Below are positions 8,290-15,692 of a stretch of DNA of 34,100 bases, piece by piece. Location of the stretch: contig JBQTIR010000023.1 of the NCBI GenBank assembly GCA_052387905.1, forward strand, positions 1 through 34,100, in the 5' to 3' direction. The notes below the pieces were generated by a model. It saw nothing but the letters and a program-made list of their open reading frames with translations, was not told the origin of the DNA and did not search any database. The translations under genes were made by a program, and so were the position numbers. This DNA is from JBQTII01 sp052387905. Lineage in GTDB: Bacteria; Actinomycetota; Actinomycetes; Sporichthyales; Sporichthyaceae. Position 1 is the stretch's first letter, and each line of letters starts with the position of its first letter.

Positions 8290-9304
8290 GCCCGTCCTCG
8301 ACGGCATGCATGCCCAAACCCCGACGACACGCCGTGCGCTCGCGGCGTGTCGCGGCGCTTTCCGCATGCATGCCGGCAAGGCGCTGGCTGCGGCGTTGGT
8401 CGTAGCCGCGCTGCCGACGCTGGTCCGCGTGGTCGGGGACCACGACCGCGCCTGGCTGATCATGATCGTCGCGTTCATCCCGCCGGCGCTGCTGGCGCTG
8501 CTCGTGGTGGCGGTCGCGGCGGGCCTCGCCCGCCGGCGGGTGCTGGCCGGGGTCGCGGCGGCAGCGCTGGCGCTCAACGTCGCCTGGCTCGCGCCGTTCT
8601 ACGCCGGTGAGGACCCGCCCGCGGGCGGCATCCCGGTGGTCGCGATGACCGCCAACCTGCTCTACGGCGATGCCGACCCGGCCGCGGTGGTCAAGGAGGT
8701 CCGCGAGCAGCGCGTCGACCTGCTCGCGCTGACCGAGCTCACGCCCGAAGCGGTGCTGGCGCTCGGGCAGGCGGGCCTGGACACCGCGCTCCCGTACCGG
8801 CATCTGCGCCCGGACATCGACGCGCACGGCAGCGGGCTCTGGTCGCGCTATCCGGTGACCCCGCTGGTGGACTGGGACGGGATCCACCGTCAGCCCGGTG
8901 CCCGGGTCCAGATCGGCGGGCGCGACGTCACGGTCCGTGTCGTGCACCCGTTCCGCACCTCGATGTTCACCGCGCGGGCTTACCGCGCCGACCACGGCGC
9001 CCTGCGCGCTCGGCTGCGGGACCTGGGGACGGCGGAGCCGGCGATCGTGCTCGGGGATTTCAACTCCACGCCGAACCACGACGCGATGCAGCGCCTGTTC
9101 GCCGACGGGTGGCGCGACGCCGGGGAGAGTGCCGGCTCCGGCCTGGCGCGGACCTGGCGGCCCCGTTCCTGGTTGCCCTTCCTCTTCCAGCTCGATCATG
9201 TGCTGATCTCGCGGGCCTTCGGCGCCGCCGGCACCGAGGTCGTGGAGATCGGTGGGACCGATCACGCGGGGGTGGTCGCCAGCCTGATCCTGGGTCCGCG
9301 GTGA
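8282..9304 (+). CDS. membrane-anchored endonuclease/exonuclease/phosphatase-fold protein
   Basis: The 340-residue protein has three hydrophobic helices (about 33-50, 57-80 and 87-105) and then an EEP catalytic domain outside the membrane. Visible active-site motifs are ANLLYGD (Asn125), ALTELTPE (Glu152), GDFNSTPNH (258-266), DHVLIS (305-310) and TDHAG (326-330), all expected for a metal-dependent phosphoesterase. Substrates in this fold include DNA, phosphoinositides and sphingomyelin; a lipid phosphoester would suit the preceding cluster, but this is inference. GTG 8282 overlaps the DUF1295 stop. Residues 7-32 are encoded by a nested palindrome, so ATG 8366 (MHAGKALAAALV) is an alternative start. 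Confidence 0.82.
   Translation: MAEPVLDGMHAQTPTTRRALAACRGAFRMHAGKALAAALVVAALPTLVRVVGDHDRAWLIMIVAFIPPALLALLVVAVAAGLARRRVLAGVAAAALALNVAWLAPFYAGEDPPAGGIPVVAMTANLLYGDADPAAVVKEVREQRVDLLALTELTPEAVLALGQAGLDTALPYRHLRPDIDAHGSGLWSRYPVTPLVDWDGIHRQPGARVQIGGRDVTVRVVHPFRTSMFTARAYRADHGALRARLRDLGTAEPAIVLGDFNSTPNHDAMQRLFADGWRDAGESAGSGLARTWRPRSWLPFLFQLDHVLISRAFGAAGTEVVEIGGTDHAGVVASLILGPR
8302..8375. repeat. nested palindrome inside the 5' end of the EEP gene
   Basis: CGGCATGCATGC (8302-8313) is perfectly inverted at 8364-8375. Inside it, CGACACGCCG (8325-8334) is perfectly inverted at 8343-8352 around an 8-base loop. The element stays in frame and encodes the cytoplasmic N-terminus before the first membrane helix. 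It resembles an inserted palindromic element. Confidence 0.75.
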
Positions 9305-9333
9305 AAGGACGTTACGGTGAACCTGACAGGTCT

Positions 9334-9350
9334 GGGGCGGCGTTCGCCCC
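9334..9350 (+). repeat. short hairpin before adk
   Basis: GGGGCG (9334-9339) and CGCCCC (9345-9350) form a 6-bp stem 35 bases before the adk start. No T-run follows, so it is a weak candidate for a terminator or leader structure. Confidence 0.35.
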
Positions 9351-9385
9351 GGCGCCGCGTGTGATGAGGAGCTCAGGAGCGATCC

Positions 9386-9985
9386 ATGCGCCTGCTGATG
9401 ATCGGACCGCCGGGAGCCGGCAAGGGCACCCAGGCCGTCCGGATCGCGGAGCAGCTGGGGGTCCGTCACATCTCCTCGGGCGACCTGCTGCGCGCGCACG
9501 TCAACGCGGAGACGGCAATCGGACGCCAGGTCAAGGCATGTCTGTCCAGTGGCGATCTGGTGCCGGACGGCATCGTGATGGACATGTTGCGCAAGCCGGT
9601 GGTCGAGGCGGCGAGCGCAGGCGGCTACGTCCTCGACGGTTTCCCGCGGACGCTGCCGCAGGCCGAGACCGCCTACGAGGTGGCCAAGTCACTCGGTGTC
9701 GAGGTGCAGGCAGTCGTGCACCTGGAGGTTCCCCGCGACGAGCTGATTCGCCGGCTGATCTCCCGCGGTGAGGAGAGCGGGCGCACCGATGACACGCTGG
9801 AGGTCATCGAGCACCGCTTGGACGTTTACGACTCCAAGACCGTACCGATGTTGGAGTACTACGCCGCGCGGGGAAAGCTGATCGGCGTCAACGGCGCTCG
9901 GCCGATCGACGAGGTCAGCTGGTCGATCAGCGTGCAGCTGCAGCAGCTCGCCCGTCAGCTCGGCGCCGCGGCGGTCCCGGACTGA
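9386..9985 (+). CDS. adk: adenylate kinase
   Basis: The 199-residue protein interconverts ATP + AMP and 2 ADP. The P-loop GPPGAGKGTQ (7-16), NMP-binding ISSGDLLRAH, AMP-site DGFPRTLPQ and short lid ISRGEESGRTDDT are all present. The lid is of the short type without a zinc-binding Cys4 insert. AGGAG (9375-9379) lies 6 bases before the ATG. The usual actinobacterial adk sits beside secY and map in the ribosomal-protein cluster; this copy has no such neighbours, so it may be a second adenylate or nucleoside-monophosphate kinase. It is followed after 20 bases by a diguanylate cyclase. Confidence 0.9.
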   Translation: MRLLMIGPPGAGKGTQAVRIAEQLGVRHISSGDLLRAHVNAETAIGRQVKACLSSGDLVPDGIVMDMLRKPVVEAASAGGYVLDGFPRTLPQAETAYEVAKSLGVEVQAVVHLEVPRDELIRRLISRGEESGRTDDTLEVIEHRLDVYDSKTVPMLEYYAARGKLIGVNGARPIDEVSWSISVQLQQLARQLGAAAVPD

Positions 9986-10005
9986 GTGACTCCGATGAGC
10001 CATCG

Positions 10006-10908
10006 GTGAACGCACGGAGTGGGGCCGGTCTGGGCGACGGGCCACTTTTCGAGGCCGCCTTCGACCATGCTCCCGTGGGCATGGCGCTGCTGGACCTGAA
10101 CGGGCAGTGGTTCCGGATCAATCCCGAGCTGTGCCGCATGCTCGGTTACCCGGTCGATGTGCTGCTCGCGAATTCCCCGGCGGACCTGGTCCTGCCCGAG
10201 GATGCCGCTGCCGAAGCAGCCGCCTGCGCCGAGCTGTCCACCGCTGCAGGGCAGTTGACCGCGGAGTCGCGCTACCGCCACCGCGACGGGAACGTGGTGT
10301 GGGTGCGGCGCAACATGTCGGTGGTGCGCGACGCGGCCGGCGAGCCGTCCTACGTGGTTGCCGCCTACACCGACATCGGTGCGCGGCGGACTGAGGACGC
10401 GCGCCTGGCCTACCTCGCGTTGCACGACGCCTTGACCGGCCTGGCCAACCGGGCCCTGCTCGATGACCGCATGGCCCAGGCCGTGGCCGCCCGGGACCGT
10501 GACGGGGGAGTGGTGACCGTGCTGTTCTGTGACGTCGACGGGCTCAAGACGGTCAACGATTCCTACGGACACCGCTTCGGCGACGACGTGCTGGTCACGG
10601 TCGCGACGAGGCTGGCGGCCAAGGTCCGTGGCGGGGACACGGTTGCCCGCGTCGGCGGGGACGAGTTCGTCGTGGTTGCCCACCTGCGCGACCCGGCCGA
10701 CGCGGAGGCGATGTGCCGACGGCTCCGATCGGCGGTGGAGGCCGCTCCCGGCCTGCTCGCCCCCGACGGGCGCACCGTCGACATTCGCGTCAGCATCGGC
10801 TACGCCGTCTCTCACGACGACCAGATTGACGCGAGCACCCTGCTCGGCTTCGCCGACGAGTCGATGTACGCAGTCAAGCGTCGGCGCCTGACCCCTCGCC
10901 GGGAGTAG
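10006..10908 (+). CDS. PAS-GGDEF diguanylate cyclase
   Basis: The 300-residue protein has a PAS sensor domain (about 12-128, with MALLDLNGQWFRINPELCRMLGY at its start and a PAC-like YVVAAYTDIGARR end) joined to a GGDEF domain (about 139-292). The catalytic motif GGDEF is intact (217-221), metal-binding LFCDVDG is present, and RGGD (208-211) lies five residues upstream as the product-inhibition I-site. It should make cyclic di-GMP from two GTP and be feedback-inhibited. No membrane segment or EAL domain is seen, so it is a cytosolic sensor with unknown ligand. The GTG start at 10006 follows adk closely, suggesting co-transcription. Confidence 0.92.
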   Translation: MNARSGAGLGDGPLFEAAFDHAPVGMALLDLNGQWFRINPELCRMLGYPVDVLLANSPADLVLPEDAAAEAAACAELSTAAGQLTAESRYRHRDGNVVWVRRNMSVVRDAAGEPSYVVAAYTDIGARRTEDARLAYLALHDALTGLANRALLDDRMAQAVAARDRDGGVVTVLFCDVDGLKTVNDSYGHRFGDDVLVTVATRLAAKVRGGDTVARVGGDEFVVVAHLRDPADAEAMCRRLRSAVEAAPGLLAPDGRTVDIRVSIGYAVSHDDQIDASTLLGFADESMYAVKRRRLTPRRE

Positions 10909-10959
10909 TGCGCCAGGTGGGCTCTTGGTGAGCGCGGTGGTTTCTGCCACGCTGGGCAC

Positions 10960-11547
10960 ATGGCGTTCCCGCTGCTTCCGAACCACGTGAGCGCGGGTCA
11001 GCTGCTCGTCGCCTCACCGGATCTCGACGACCCGAATTTCGCCCGCACGGTGGTGCTGCTGCTCTCGCACGCACCCGACGGCTCGTTGGGTGTTGTCCTC
11101 AACCGGCCCACCGAGATGACCGTGGCCTCGGTGCTGTCCGGGTGGGGCGGCATCGGTAGCGATCCCGACGTCGTCTACGCCGGGGGACCGGTCGGGGTCG
11201 ACAGCGCCCTGGCGCTGGCGGCGCTGGACGCGGTGCCGGCCGGAACGGGGGCGGCCCGGATGGGATGGCGCCCGGTCGTCGGCTCCGTCGGACTGATCAA
11301 CCTGGACACCGACCCCGCGAGTCTGTCCGGATCGCTGCAAGGGATGCGGGTGTTCGCCGGCTACGCCGGGTGGTCGGGCGGGCAGTTGATGGGCGAACTC
11401 GGCGAGGGATCCTGGGCGATCGTCGATTCCCACGCGGGTGACGCCTTCACCCGGCACCCGGGCAAGTTGTGGTCAACCGTACTGCGCCGCCAGGGCGGGG
11501 AGCTCGCGCTGCTCGCGAGCCGGCCCGCCGATCCCCGGATGAACTGA
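10960..11547 (+). CDS. YqgE/AlgH family protein (UPF0301)
   Basis: The 195-residue protein matches the YqgE/AlgH family from end to end: GQLLVASPDLDDPNFARTVV near the N-terminus, GVVLNRPTE, YAGGPV, the VFAGYAGWSGGQL block and the late WS.VLRRQGG segment. It is a small cytosolic alpha/beta protein. AlgH was linked to alginate regulation in Pseudomonas, but the general molecular function is unknown. The start ATG is preceded by no clear ribosome-binding site. It follows the diguanylate cyclase by 51 bases and precedes DUF3039. Confidence 0.92.
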   Translation: MAFPLLPNHVSAGQLLVASPDLDDPNFARTVVLLLSHAPDGSLGVVLNRPTEMTVASVLSGWGGIGSDPDVVYAGGPVGVDSALALAALDAVPAGTGAARMGWRPVVGSVGLINLDTDPASLSGSLQGMRVFAGYAGWSGGQLMGELGEGSWAIVDSHAGDAFTRHPGKLWSTVLRRQGGELALLASRPADPRMN

Positions 11548-11587
11548 CCGCCGCTCGGCGCACTCCACCGCCGGCGCAAGGTGGACC

Positions 11588-11593
11588 TAGACT
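11588..11593 (+). promoter_or_regulatory. candidate -10 box of a leaderless DUF3039 transcript
   Basis: TAGACT lies exactly 7 bases before ATG 11601 and no ribosome-binding site is present. This is the TANNNT spacing typical of actinobacterial leaderless mRNAs. Confidence 0.5.
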
Positions 11594-11600
11594 CGGGCCC

Positions 11601-11873
11601 ATGACGACGCCCCTGGAGCCCGGTGGCGGGCTCAGCACGATCACCGAAGAGCGCACCCAGACCTCTACCGGCGACGGTGACCACGACCGCTTCTCGCACT
11701 ACGTGGTGAAGAAGAAGCTGACCGGTGCGATGATCGAGGGCACCGCCCTGCAGGCGCTGTGCGGCAAGGTCTGGGTACCCAGCCGCGACCCGAAGAAGTA
11801 CCCCGTGTGCCCGGAATGCAAGGAGATCTACGACGGCTTCCCACCCGGAAAGGGTGACGATCCCGACGCCTGA
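11601..11873 (+). CDS. DUF3039 small zinc-ribbon-like protein
   Basis: The 90-residue protein matches the actinobacterial DUF3039 family. The second half has ALCGKVWVPSRDPKKYPVC followed by PECKEIYDGF, giving three cysteines (C..CPxC) plus nearby histidines (FSHYV) that could bind a metal. The first 30 residues are polar and probably disordered. The function is unknown; genes of this family are commonly found beside a superfamily 2 helicase, as here two genes downstream, which hints at a nucleic-acid-related partner role. No ribosome-binding site precedes the ATG. Confidence 0.88.
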   Translation: MTTPLEPGGGLSTITEERTQTSTGDGDHDRFSHYVVKKKLTGAMIEGTALQALCGKVWVPSRDPKKYPVCPECKEIYDGFPPGKGDDPDA

Positions 11874-11883
11874 CCTGGGGTAG

Positions 11884-13785
11884 GTGTCGTCGGTAGCCGT
11901 CGTTGGTGGGGGAGCTCGGATCGTGGCTGAGCCGTGGTGCGTGGCGCTCGTACGCAGCCCGCACCCGCACGCCGTGCTGCTGGAAATCGAGGCCGGTTCC
12001 GTCGCCGACCTCGTGGGTGTCCAGGAGGTCCTGACCGCGGTCGACCTGCCCGGCGCCTTCACCTACGGACCCGCGCGCGCCGATCGGCCGGTCCTGGCTT
12101 CGGGCGTGGTACGGCATGTGGGGGAGCCGGTGGCGGCTGTGCTCGCGGTCGACGCCGGGACCGCCCGGCTCGCTGCCACGCGTCTGAGCGTGTGCTACCG
12201 CGAATTACCCGTGAGCTGCGACCCCTACGCCGCCGAACGCGCCGATCCGATCCACCCGGACGGCACCGTCATTGCGGCGGTCCATCTGCGCCGGGGCACG
12301 GCCTTCGATCCGGTGGCGCTTTCGTTCGACGAAGACGTTCCCGGCGAGCCGATGCCTGGCGCCACCGTGGTGATCGAGGGCCAGTACGCGCTGGAGCAAC
12401 CGAACGCGCCCGCAGCGGGTGTGGTCTCGGCGGCGCCGTGCGAAGGCGGGGTCGAGATCGCGGTCCCCGGACAGTTGAGCATCGGCCTGCGCGATCAAGT
12501 GGCCGCCTGTCTGGACCTGGACGGACCCGCGGTACGGCTGCTCTCAAGTGACGGCCCTGGGGACGGCAGCGGGGAGCTGAGCGCCGCGGTGGTGTGCGGC
12601 ATCTTCGCGCTGCGTCATCAACGACCGGTCCACCTGATCGCCGCTCCCGATGCGCCGGAGCCGACCCCGGACGCGGGCACCGCGCGGCAGCCGGCCGCCT
12701 ACCCCGACATGCCCTTCGTCCCTGCGCGGCGCTGGGCCTGGCTCGCCTATCGGCACCACGCCGACGCCCAAGGTTGCTTGATCGGTGTGCAAGCGCGGAT
12801 CCGCATCGACGCCGGGGCCTACGCCGGGGACAGCGCTCGCCTGGTGTCGGCCCTGTGCGCAGCGGGGGTCGGGCCTTACCGCGTCGAGAACGTCGACCTG
12901 GAGGTCGCCGCGGTGCGCACGACCAACTCGCCACTGCCGAGCCCGGCCGGTGGCGGTAGCGAGGCCGCGGCGTTCGCTGTCGAGGCGCAACTGGACCGCC
13001 TGGCCCGGGCACAGGAGCTGGACGGGCTGCACCTGCGCGCGAGCAATGCCCTGGATCTGGATCATCCGCTGCCCACCGGGCAATTTCTGCCCACCACGAC
13101 CCCGGCACTCGCCTTGCTCGACCGGGTCGCGGCCGCGCCACCGCCAGGCGATGCTTCCAGCCCGCAGGACCAGGTGCTGTGCCGCGGCACCGGGCACGCG
13201 AGCGCCGTGGTCCCGCGTGCGGGCGCCGTGGTCCCGAGTGCACAGGGCGGCCCGACCGGGGGCCGTGCGCAGGCGGGCCAGGTCCCGACCGTGGCGGTCG
13301 GCGCGGCGACTAAGTTCGATTTCGCGGTGGCGCAGCGGCGGGTCGGGTTCGTCGAGGGTCTCGATGAGCATGGGCAAGGCAGAGCGTTCGAGGCGTTCGC
13401 GGTGGTCGCGGTACGCGCAGTGCTCGACGCCGCTCACACCAGTGAGGTCAGGGTCCGGGAGCTGCGGATCGCGGTCCAGGCGCCTGGGCCGGTGGGCGAG
13501 CGTGACGCCGGGGCGCTCGAACGCGGCGCCCGCGCCGCAGTGGTGCTCGCGCTGCCGTGGGCGCAGGGCCCGGACCGCGTGGCCGTAGAGGTGGTGGGCG
13601 GTCCGCCGGGCGGCCGGCCCCTGGGCGCCGACGCCGATCAGATCCCGGTCGGTGCGGTCATGGCCGCGCTGCGATCGGCGATGGACGCAGCAACCGGCGG
13701 TGACGGCGAGGTCGTGCCGATCCCCGGTGTGTCCTGGTCGATGCATACCCTGCGAATTCCCGATGACCATGACGGTGCGTCATGA
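11884..13785 (+). CDS. degenerate molybdenum-hydroxylase large-subunit-like protein
   Basis: The 633-residue protein aligns by eye along the xanthine dehydrogenase/aldehyde oxidase large subunit: ALVRSPHPHA (21-30), RHVGEPVAAVLA (77-88), IDAGAYAG (308-315), the GPYRVENVDLEV..TTN block (330-348) and GGGSEAAAFAVEAQLDRLA (356-374). Key cofactor and catalytic positions are lost: the GGGFGxK molybdopterin motif reads GPGDGSGE (224-231), and the C-terminal GxGE with its catalytic Glu reads GADA (581-584). It is also shorter than the usual 700-800 residues. No iron-sulfur or FAD subunit is nearby. The frame is open throughout, so it is probably a retained non-enzymatic protein. GTG 11923, with GGGGGAG upstream, is an alternative start. 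Its stop overlaps the helicase start as ATGA. Confidence 0.75.
   Translation: MSSVAVVGGGARIVAEPWCVALVRSPHPHAVLLEIEAGSVADLVGVQEVLTAVDLPGAFTYGPARADRPVLASGVVRHVGEPVAAVLAVDAGTARLAATRLSVCYRELPVSCDPYAAERADPIHPDGTVIAAVHLRRGTAFDPVALSFDEDVPGEPMPGATVVIEGQYALEQPNAPAAGVVSAAPCEGGVEIAVPGQLSIGLRDQVAACLDLDGPAVRLLSSDGPGDGSGELSAAVVCGIFALRHQRPVHLIAAPDAPEPTPDAGTARQPAAYPDMPFVPARRWAWLAYRHHADAQGCLIGVQARIRIDAGAYAGDSARLVSALCAAGVGPYRVENVDLEVAAVRTTNSPLPSPAGGGSEAAAFAVEAQLDRLARAQELDGLHLRASNALDLDHPLPTGQFLPTTTPALALLDRVAAAPPPGDASSPQDQVLCRGTGHASAVVPRAGAVVPSAQGGPTGGRAQAGQVPTVAVGAATKFDFAVAQRRVGFVEGLDEHGQGRAFEAFAVVAVRAVLDAAHTSEVRVRELRIAVQAPGPVGERDAGALERGARAAVVLALPWAQGPDRVAVEVVGGPPGGRPLGADADQIPVGAVMAALRSAMDAATGGDGEVVPIPGVSWSMHTLRIPDDHDGAS
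13202..13236 (+). repeat. 14-bp direct repeat inside the molybdenum-hydroxylase-like gene
   Basis: GCGCCGTGGTCCCG occurs at 13202-13215 and again at 13223-13236 (period 21 bases). It encodes an Ala/Val/Pro-rich low-complexity linker (about residues 440-465) in the degenerate half of the protein. Confidence 0.7.
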
Positions 13786-15578
13786 GCACGTGGTCCGCGG
13801 AGCACCTGCCGCCGGCCTATCCGGATCGCGCCCCGTGGGGGACTGCGGAGCGGCTGCGGGCCTGGCAGCAGGAAGCCCTGACGCTTTATCAGAATTCGTC
13901 CTCGCGGGATTTCCTCGCGGTGGCGACGCCGGGCGCCGGCAAGACCACCTTCGCACTCCGGGTCGCCAGTGAACTCCTGGCAGCGAAGGTCGTGCGGGCG
14001 GTCACCGTCGTCGCTCCCACCGAGCATCTGAAGTCCCAGTGGGCCGATGCCGCGCAGCGGATCGGCATCAAGATCGACGCAGGGTTCAAGAACTCCGACG
14101 GCAAGACCGCCCGTGGGTTCTCCGGTGTGGTGGTCACCTACGCGGGGGTCGCCGCGCACCCGATCCTGCACCGCAACCGGACGTTGGCCCGCCCCACCCT
14201 GGTGATCCTCGACGAGATCCACCATGCCGGCGATGCCCGCAGTTGGGGCGAGGCCGTCGAGGAGGCCTTCGGCGGCGCGACGCGCCGTCTCGCGTTGACC
14301 GGGACCCCCTTTCGGTCCGATACCAACCCGATCCCGTTTGTCACCTATGCCCCTGGCCCGGACGGGATCCCGCGTTCGGTGGCGGACTACGTTTACGGGT
14401 ACGGGCAGGCCCTTGCGGACTCCGTCGTGCGCCCGGTGGTGTTCCTGGCCTACGCCGGATCGATGCGCTGGCGCACCCGGGCCGGCGACGAACTCTCCGC
14501 CACCCTCGGTGACCCGTTGACCCAGGACCTGACCAATCAGGCGTGGCGCACCGCCCTGGATCCCTCGGGGGAGTGGGTTCCCGCGGTGCTGCGCGCCGCG
14601 GACAAGCGGCTGTCGGTAGTGCGCCGCTCGGTTCCCGACGCCGGCGCGATGGTGATCGCCTCGGACCAGAATGCAGCCCGCGCCTACGCGCGAATCCTGC
14701 GCGAGATCACCGGCAGGGCGCCCACCGTGGTGCTCTCGGACGACAAGGGTGCCAGCGGGCGCATCGGTCAGTTCGCGACCGGTGAAGACCGCTGGCTGGT
14801 CGCGGTGCGGATGGTCTCCGAGGGGGTGGACATTCCGCGGCTCGCGGTCGGGGTTTACGCCACAAACGCCGCGACGCCGCTGTTCTTCGCCCAGGCGGTG
14901 GGGCGGTTCGTGCGCGCCCGCCGCCGCGGCGAGATCGCCTCGGTGTTCGTGCCGACCGTCGCGCCGTTGCTGGCGCACGCCGCCGAACTGGAGCGCACCC
15001 GCGACCACGTGCTCGGCCGAGCGCTGGGCGCCGGGGACGACCCGTTCGCCGAGGAAGAAGCGCTGCTCGCCGCGGCGCAGCAGGCGAATGACGGCGTCGA
15101 TGACTCCCTCGGCGATTTCGAGGCGCTGGGCAGCGAGGCCACCTTTGACCGGGTCATGTTCGGCGGCGCGGAGTTCGGGCTGCCCGGGCTACCCGGCAGC
15201 CGCGAGGAGCAGGACTTCCTCGGCCTGCCCGGTCTGCTCGACGCCGACCAGGTCACCGCGGTGCTCGCCAAACGTCAGGCCGACCAGGTCAAGGCACAGA
15301 CCCGGCGCAACCGCCGGTCCGCCGGCGCCGGCGAGGCCGCAGCCCCCCTGACCGCGGACCGCCGCCCGGTCGCCACCCACGCCGAGCGCTCCGCCCTGCG
15401 CCGTGAGCTGCACACCCTCGTCGGGGCCTGGCACCACCGCACCGGAGGCTCGCACGGCGCGATCCACGCCGAACTCCGCCGCCTGTGCGGCGGCCCCGCC
15501 ACCGCTGCCGCCGGCGTCGACGAGTTGCGCCAACGCGTGGACACCCTGCGCCGCTGGGTCAACGACGGCAAGCCCTGA
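13782..15578 (+). CDS. superfamily 2 DEAD/DEAH-type helicase
   Basis: The 598-residue ATPase has Walker A ATPGAGKTT (48-56), Walker B DEIHH (144-148), motif III-like LTGTPFRS (172-179), the second RecA domain with SEGVDIPRLAVGVYAT and motif VI QAVGRFVRARR. This is the ResIII/UvrB-like helicase arrangement. The last 150 residues are charged and partly helical (KRQADQVKAQTRRNRR) and may bind nucleic acid or a partner. No methylase or nuclease domain is visible, so it is not a restriction subunit by itself. Its ATG overlaps the stop of the molybdenum-hydroxylase-like gene, implying coupled translation. The substrate is unknown. Confidence 0.9.
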   Translation: MSTWSAEHLPPAYPDRAPWGTAERLRAWQQEALTLYQNSSSRDFLAVATPGAGKTTFALRVASELLAAKVVRAVTVVAPTEHLKSQWADAAQRIGIKIDAGFKNSDGKTARGFSGVVVTYAGVAAHPILHRNRTLARPTLVILDEIHHAGDARSWGEAVEEAFGGATRRLALTGTPFRSDTNPIPFVTYAPGPDGIPRSVADYVYGYGQALADSVVRPVVFLAYAGSMRWRTRAGDELSATLGDPLTQDLTNQAWRTALDPSGEWVPAVLRAADKRLSVVRRSVPDAGAMVIASDQNAARAYARILREITGRAPTVVLSDDKGASGRIGQFATGEDRWLVAVRMVSEGVDIPRLAVGVYATNAATPLFFAQAVGRFVRARRRGEIASVFVPTVAPLLAHAAELERTRDHVLGRALGAGDDPFAEEEALLAAAQQANDGVDDSLGDFEALGSEATFDRVMFGGAEFGLPGLPGSREEQDFLGLPGLLDADQVTAVLAKRQADQVKAQTRRNRRSAGAGEAAAPLTADRRPVATHAERSALRRELHTLVGAWHHRTGGSHGAIHAELRRLCGGPATAAAGVDELRQRVDTLRRWVNDGKP

Positions 15579-15590
15579 CGCACCCCAAAC

Positions 15591-15660
15591 CCCCATCTTC
15601 GGGCGGCGGGTGGACCTATCGCGGCCTCGGGATAGGTCGAAACGCCACCCAAAGTTGGGG
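15591..15660. repeat. 70-base imperfect inverted repeat between helicase and hppD
   Basis: The arms 15591-15620 and 15631-15660 are about 30 bases each and pair at roughly 24 positions, with a perfect core GACCTATC (15613-15620) and GATAGGTC (15631-15638). The loop is GCGGCCTCGG. There is no T-run. It could terminate the helicase transcript or be an operator or mobile palindrome in front of hppD. Confidence 0.75.
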
Positions 15661-15692
15661 CATCCGCGCGCAGACTGCGTCACGATGAAGGA

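Noticed and set aside
13782..15578. Restriction or phage-defence system based on the helicase
   Set aside because: No methylase, nuclease or other defence gene is adjacent; the neighbours are chromosomal and the helicase family is a common core gene.
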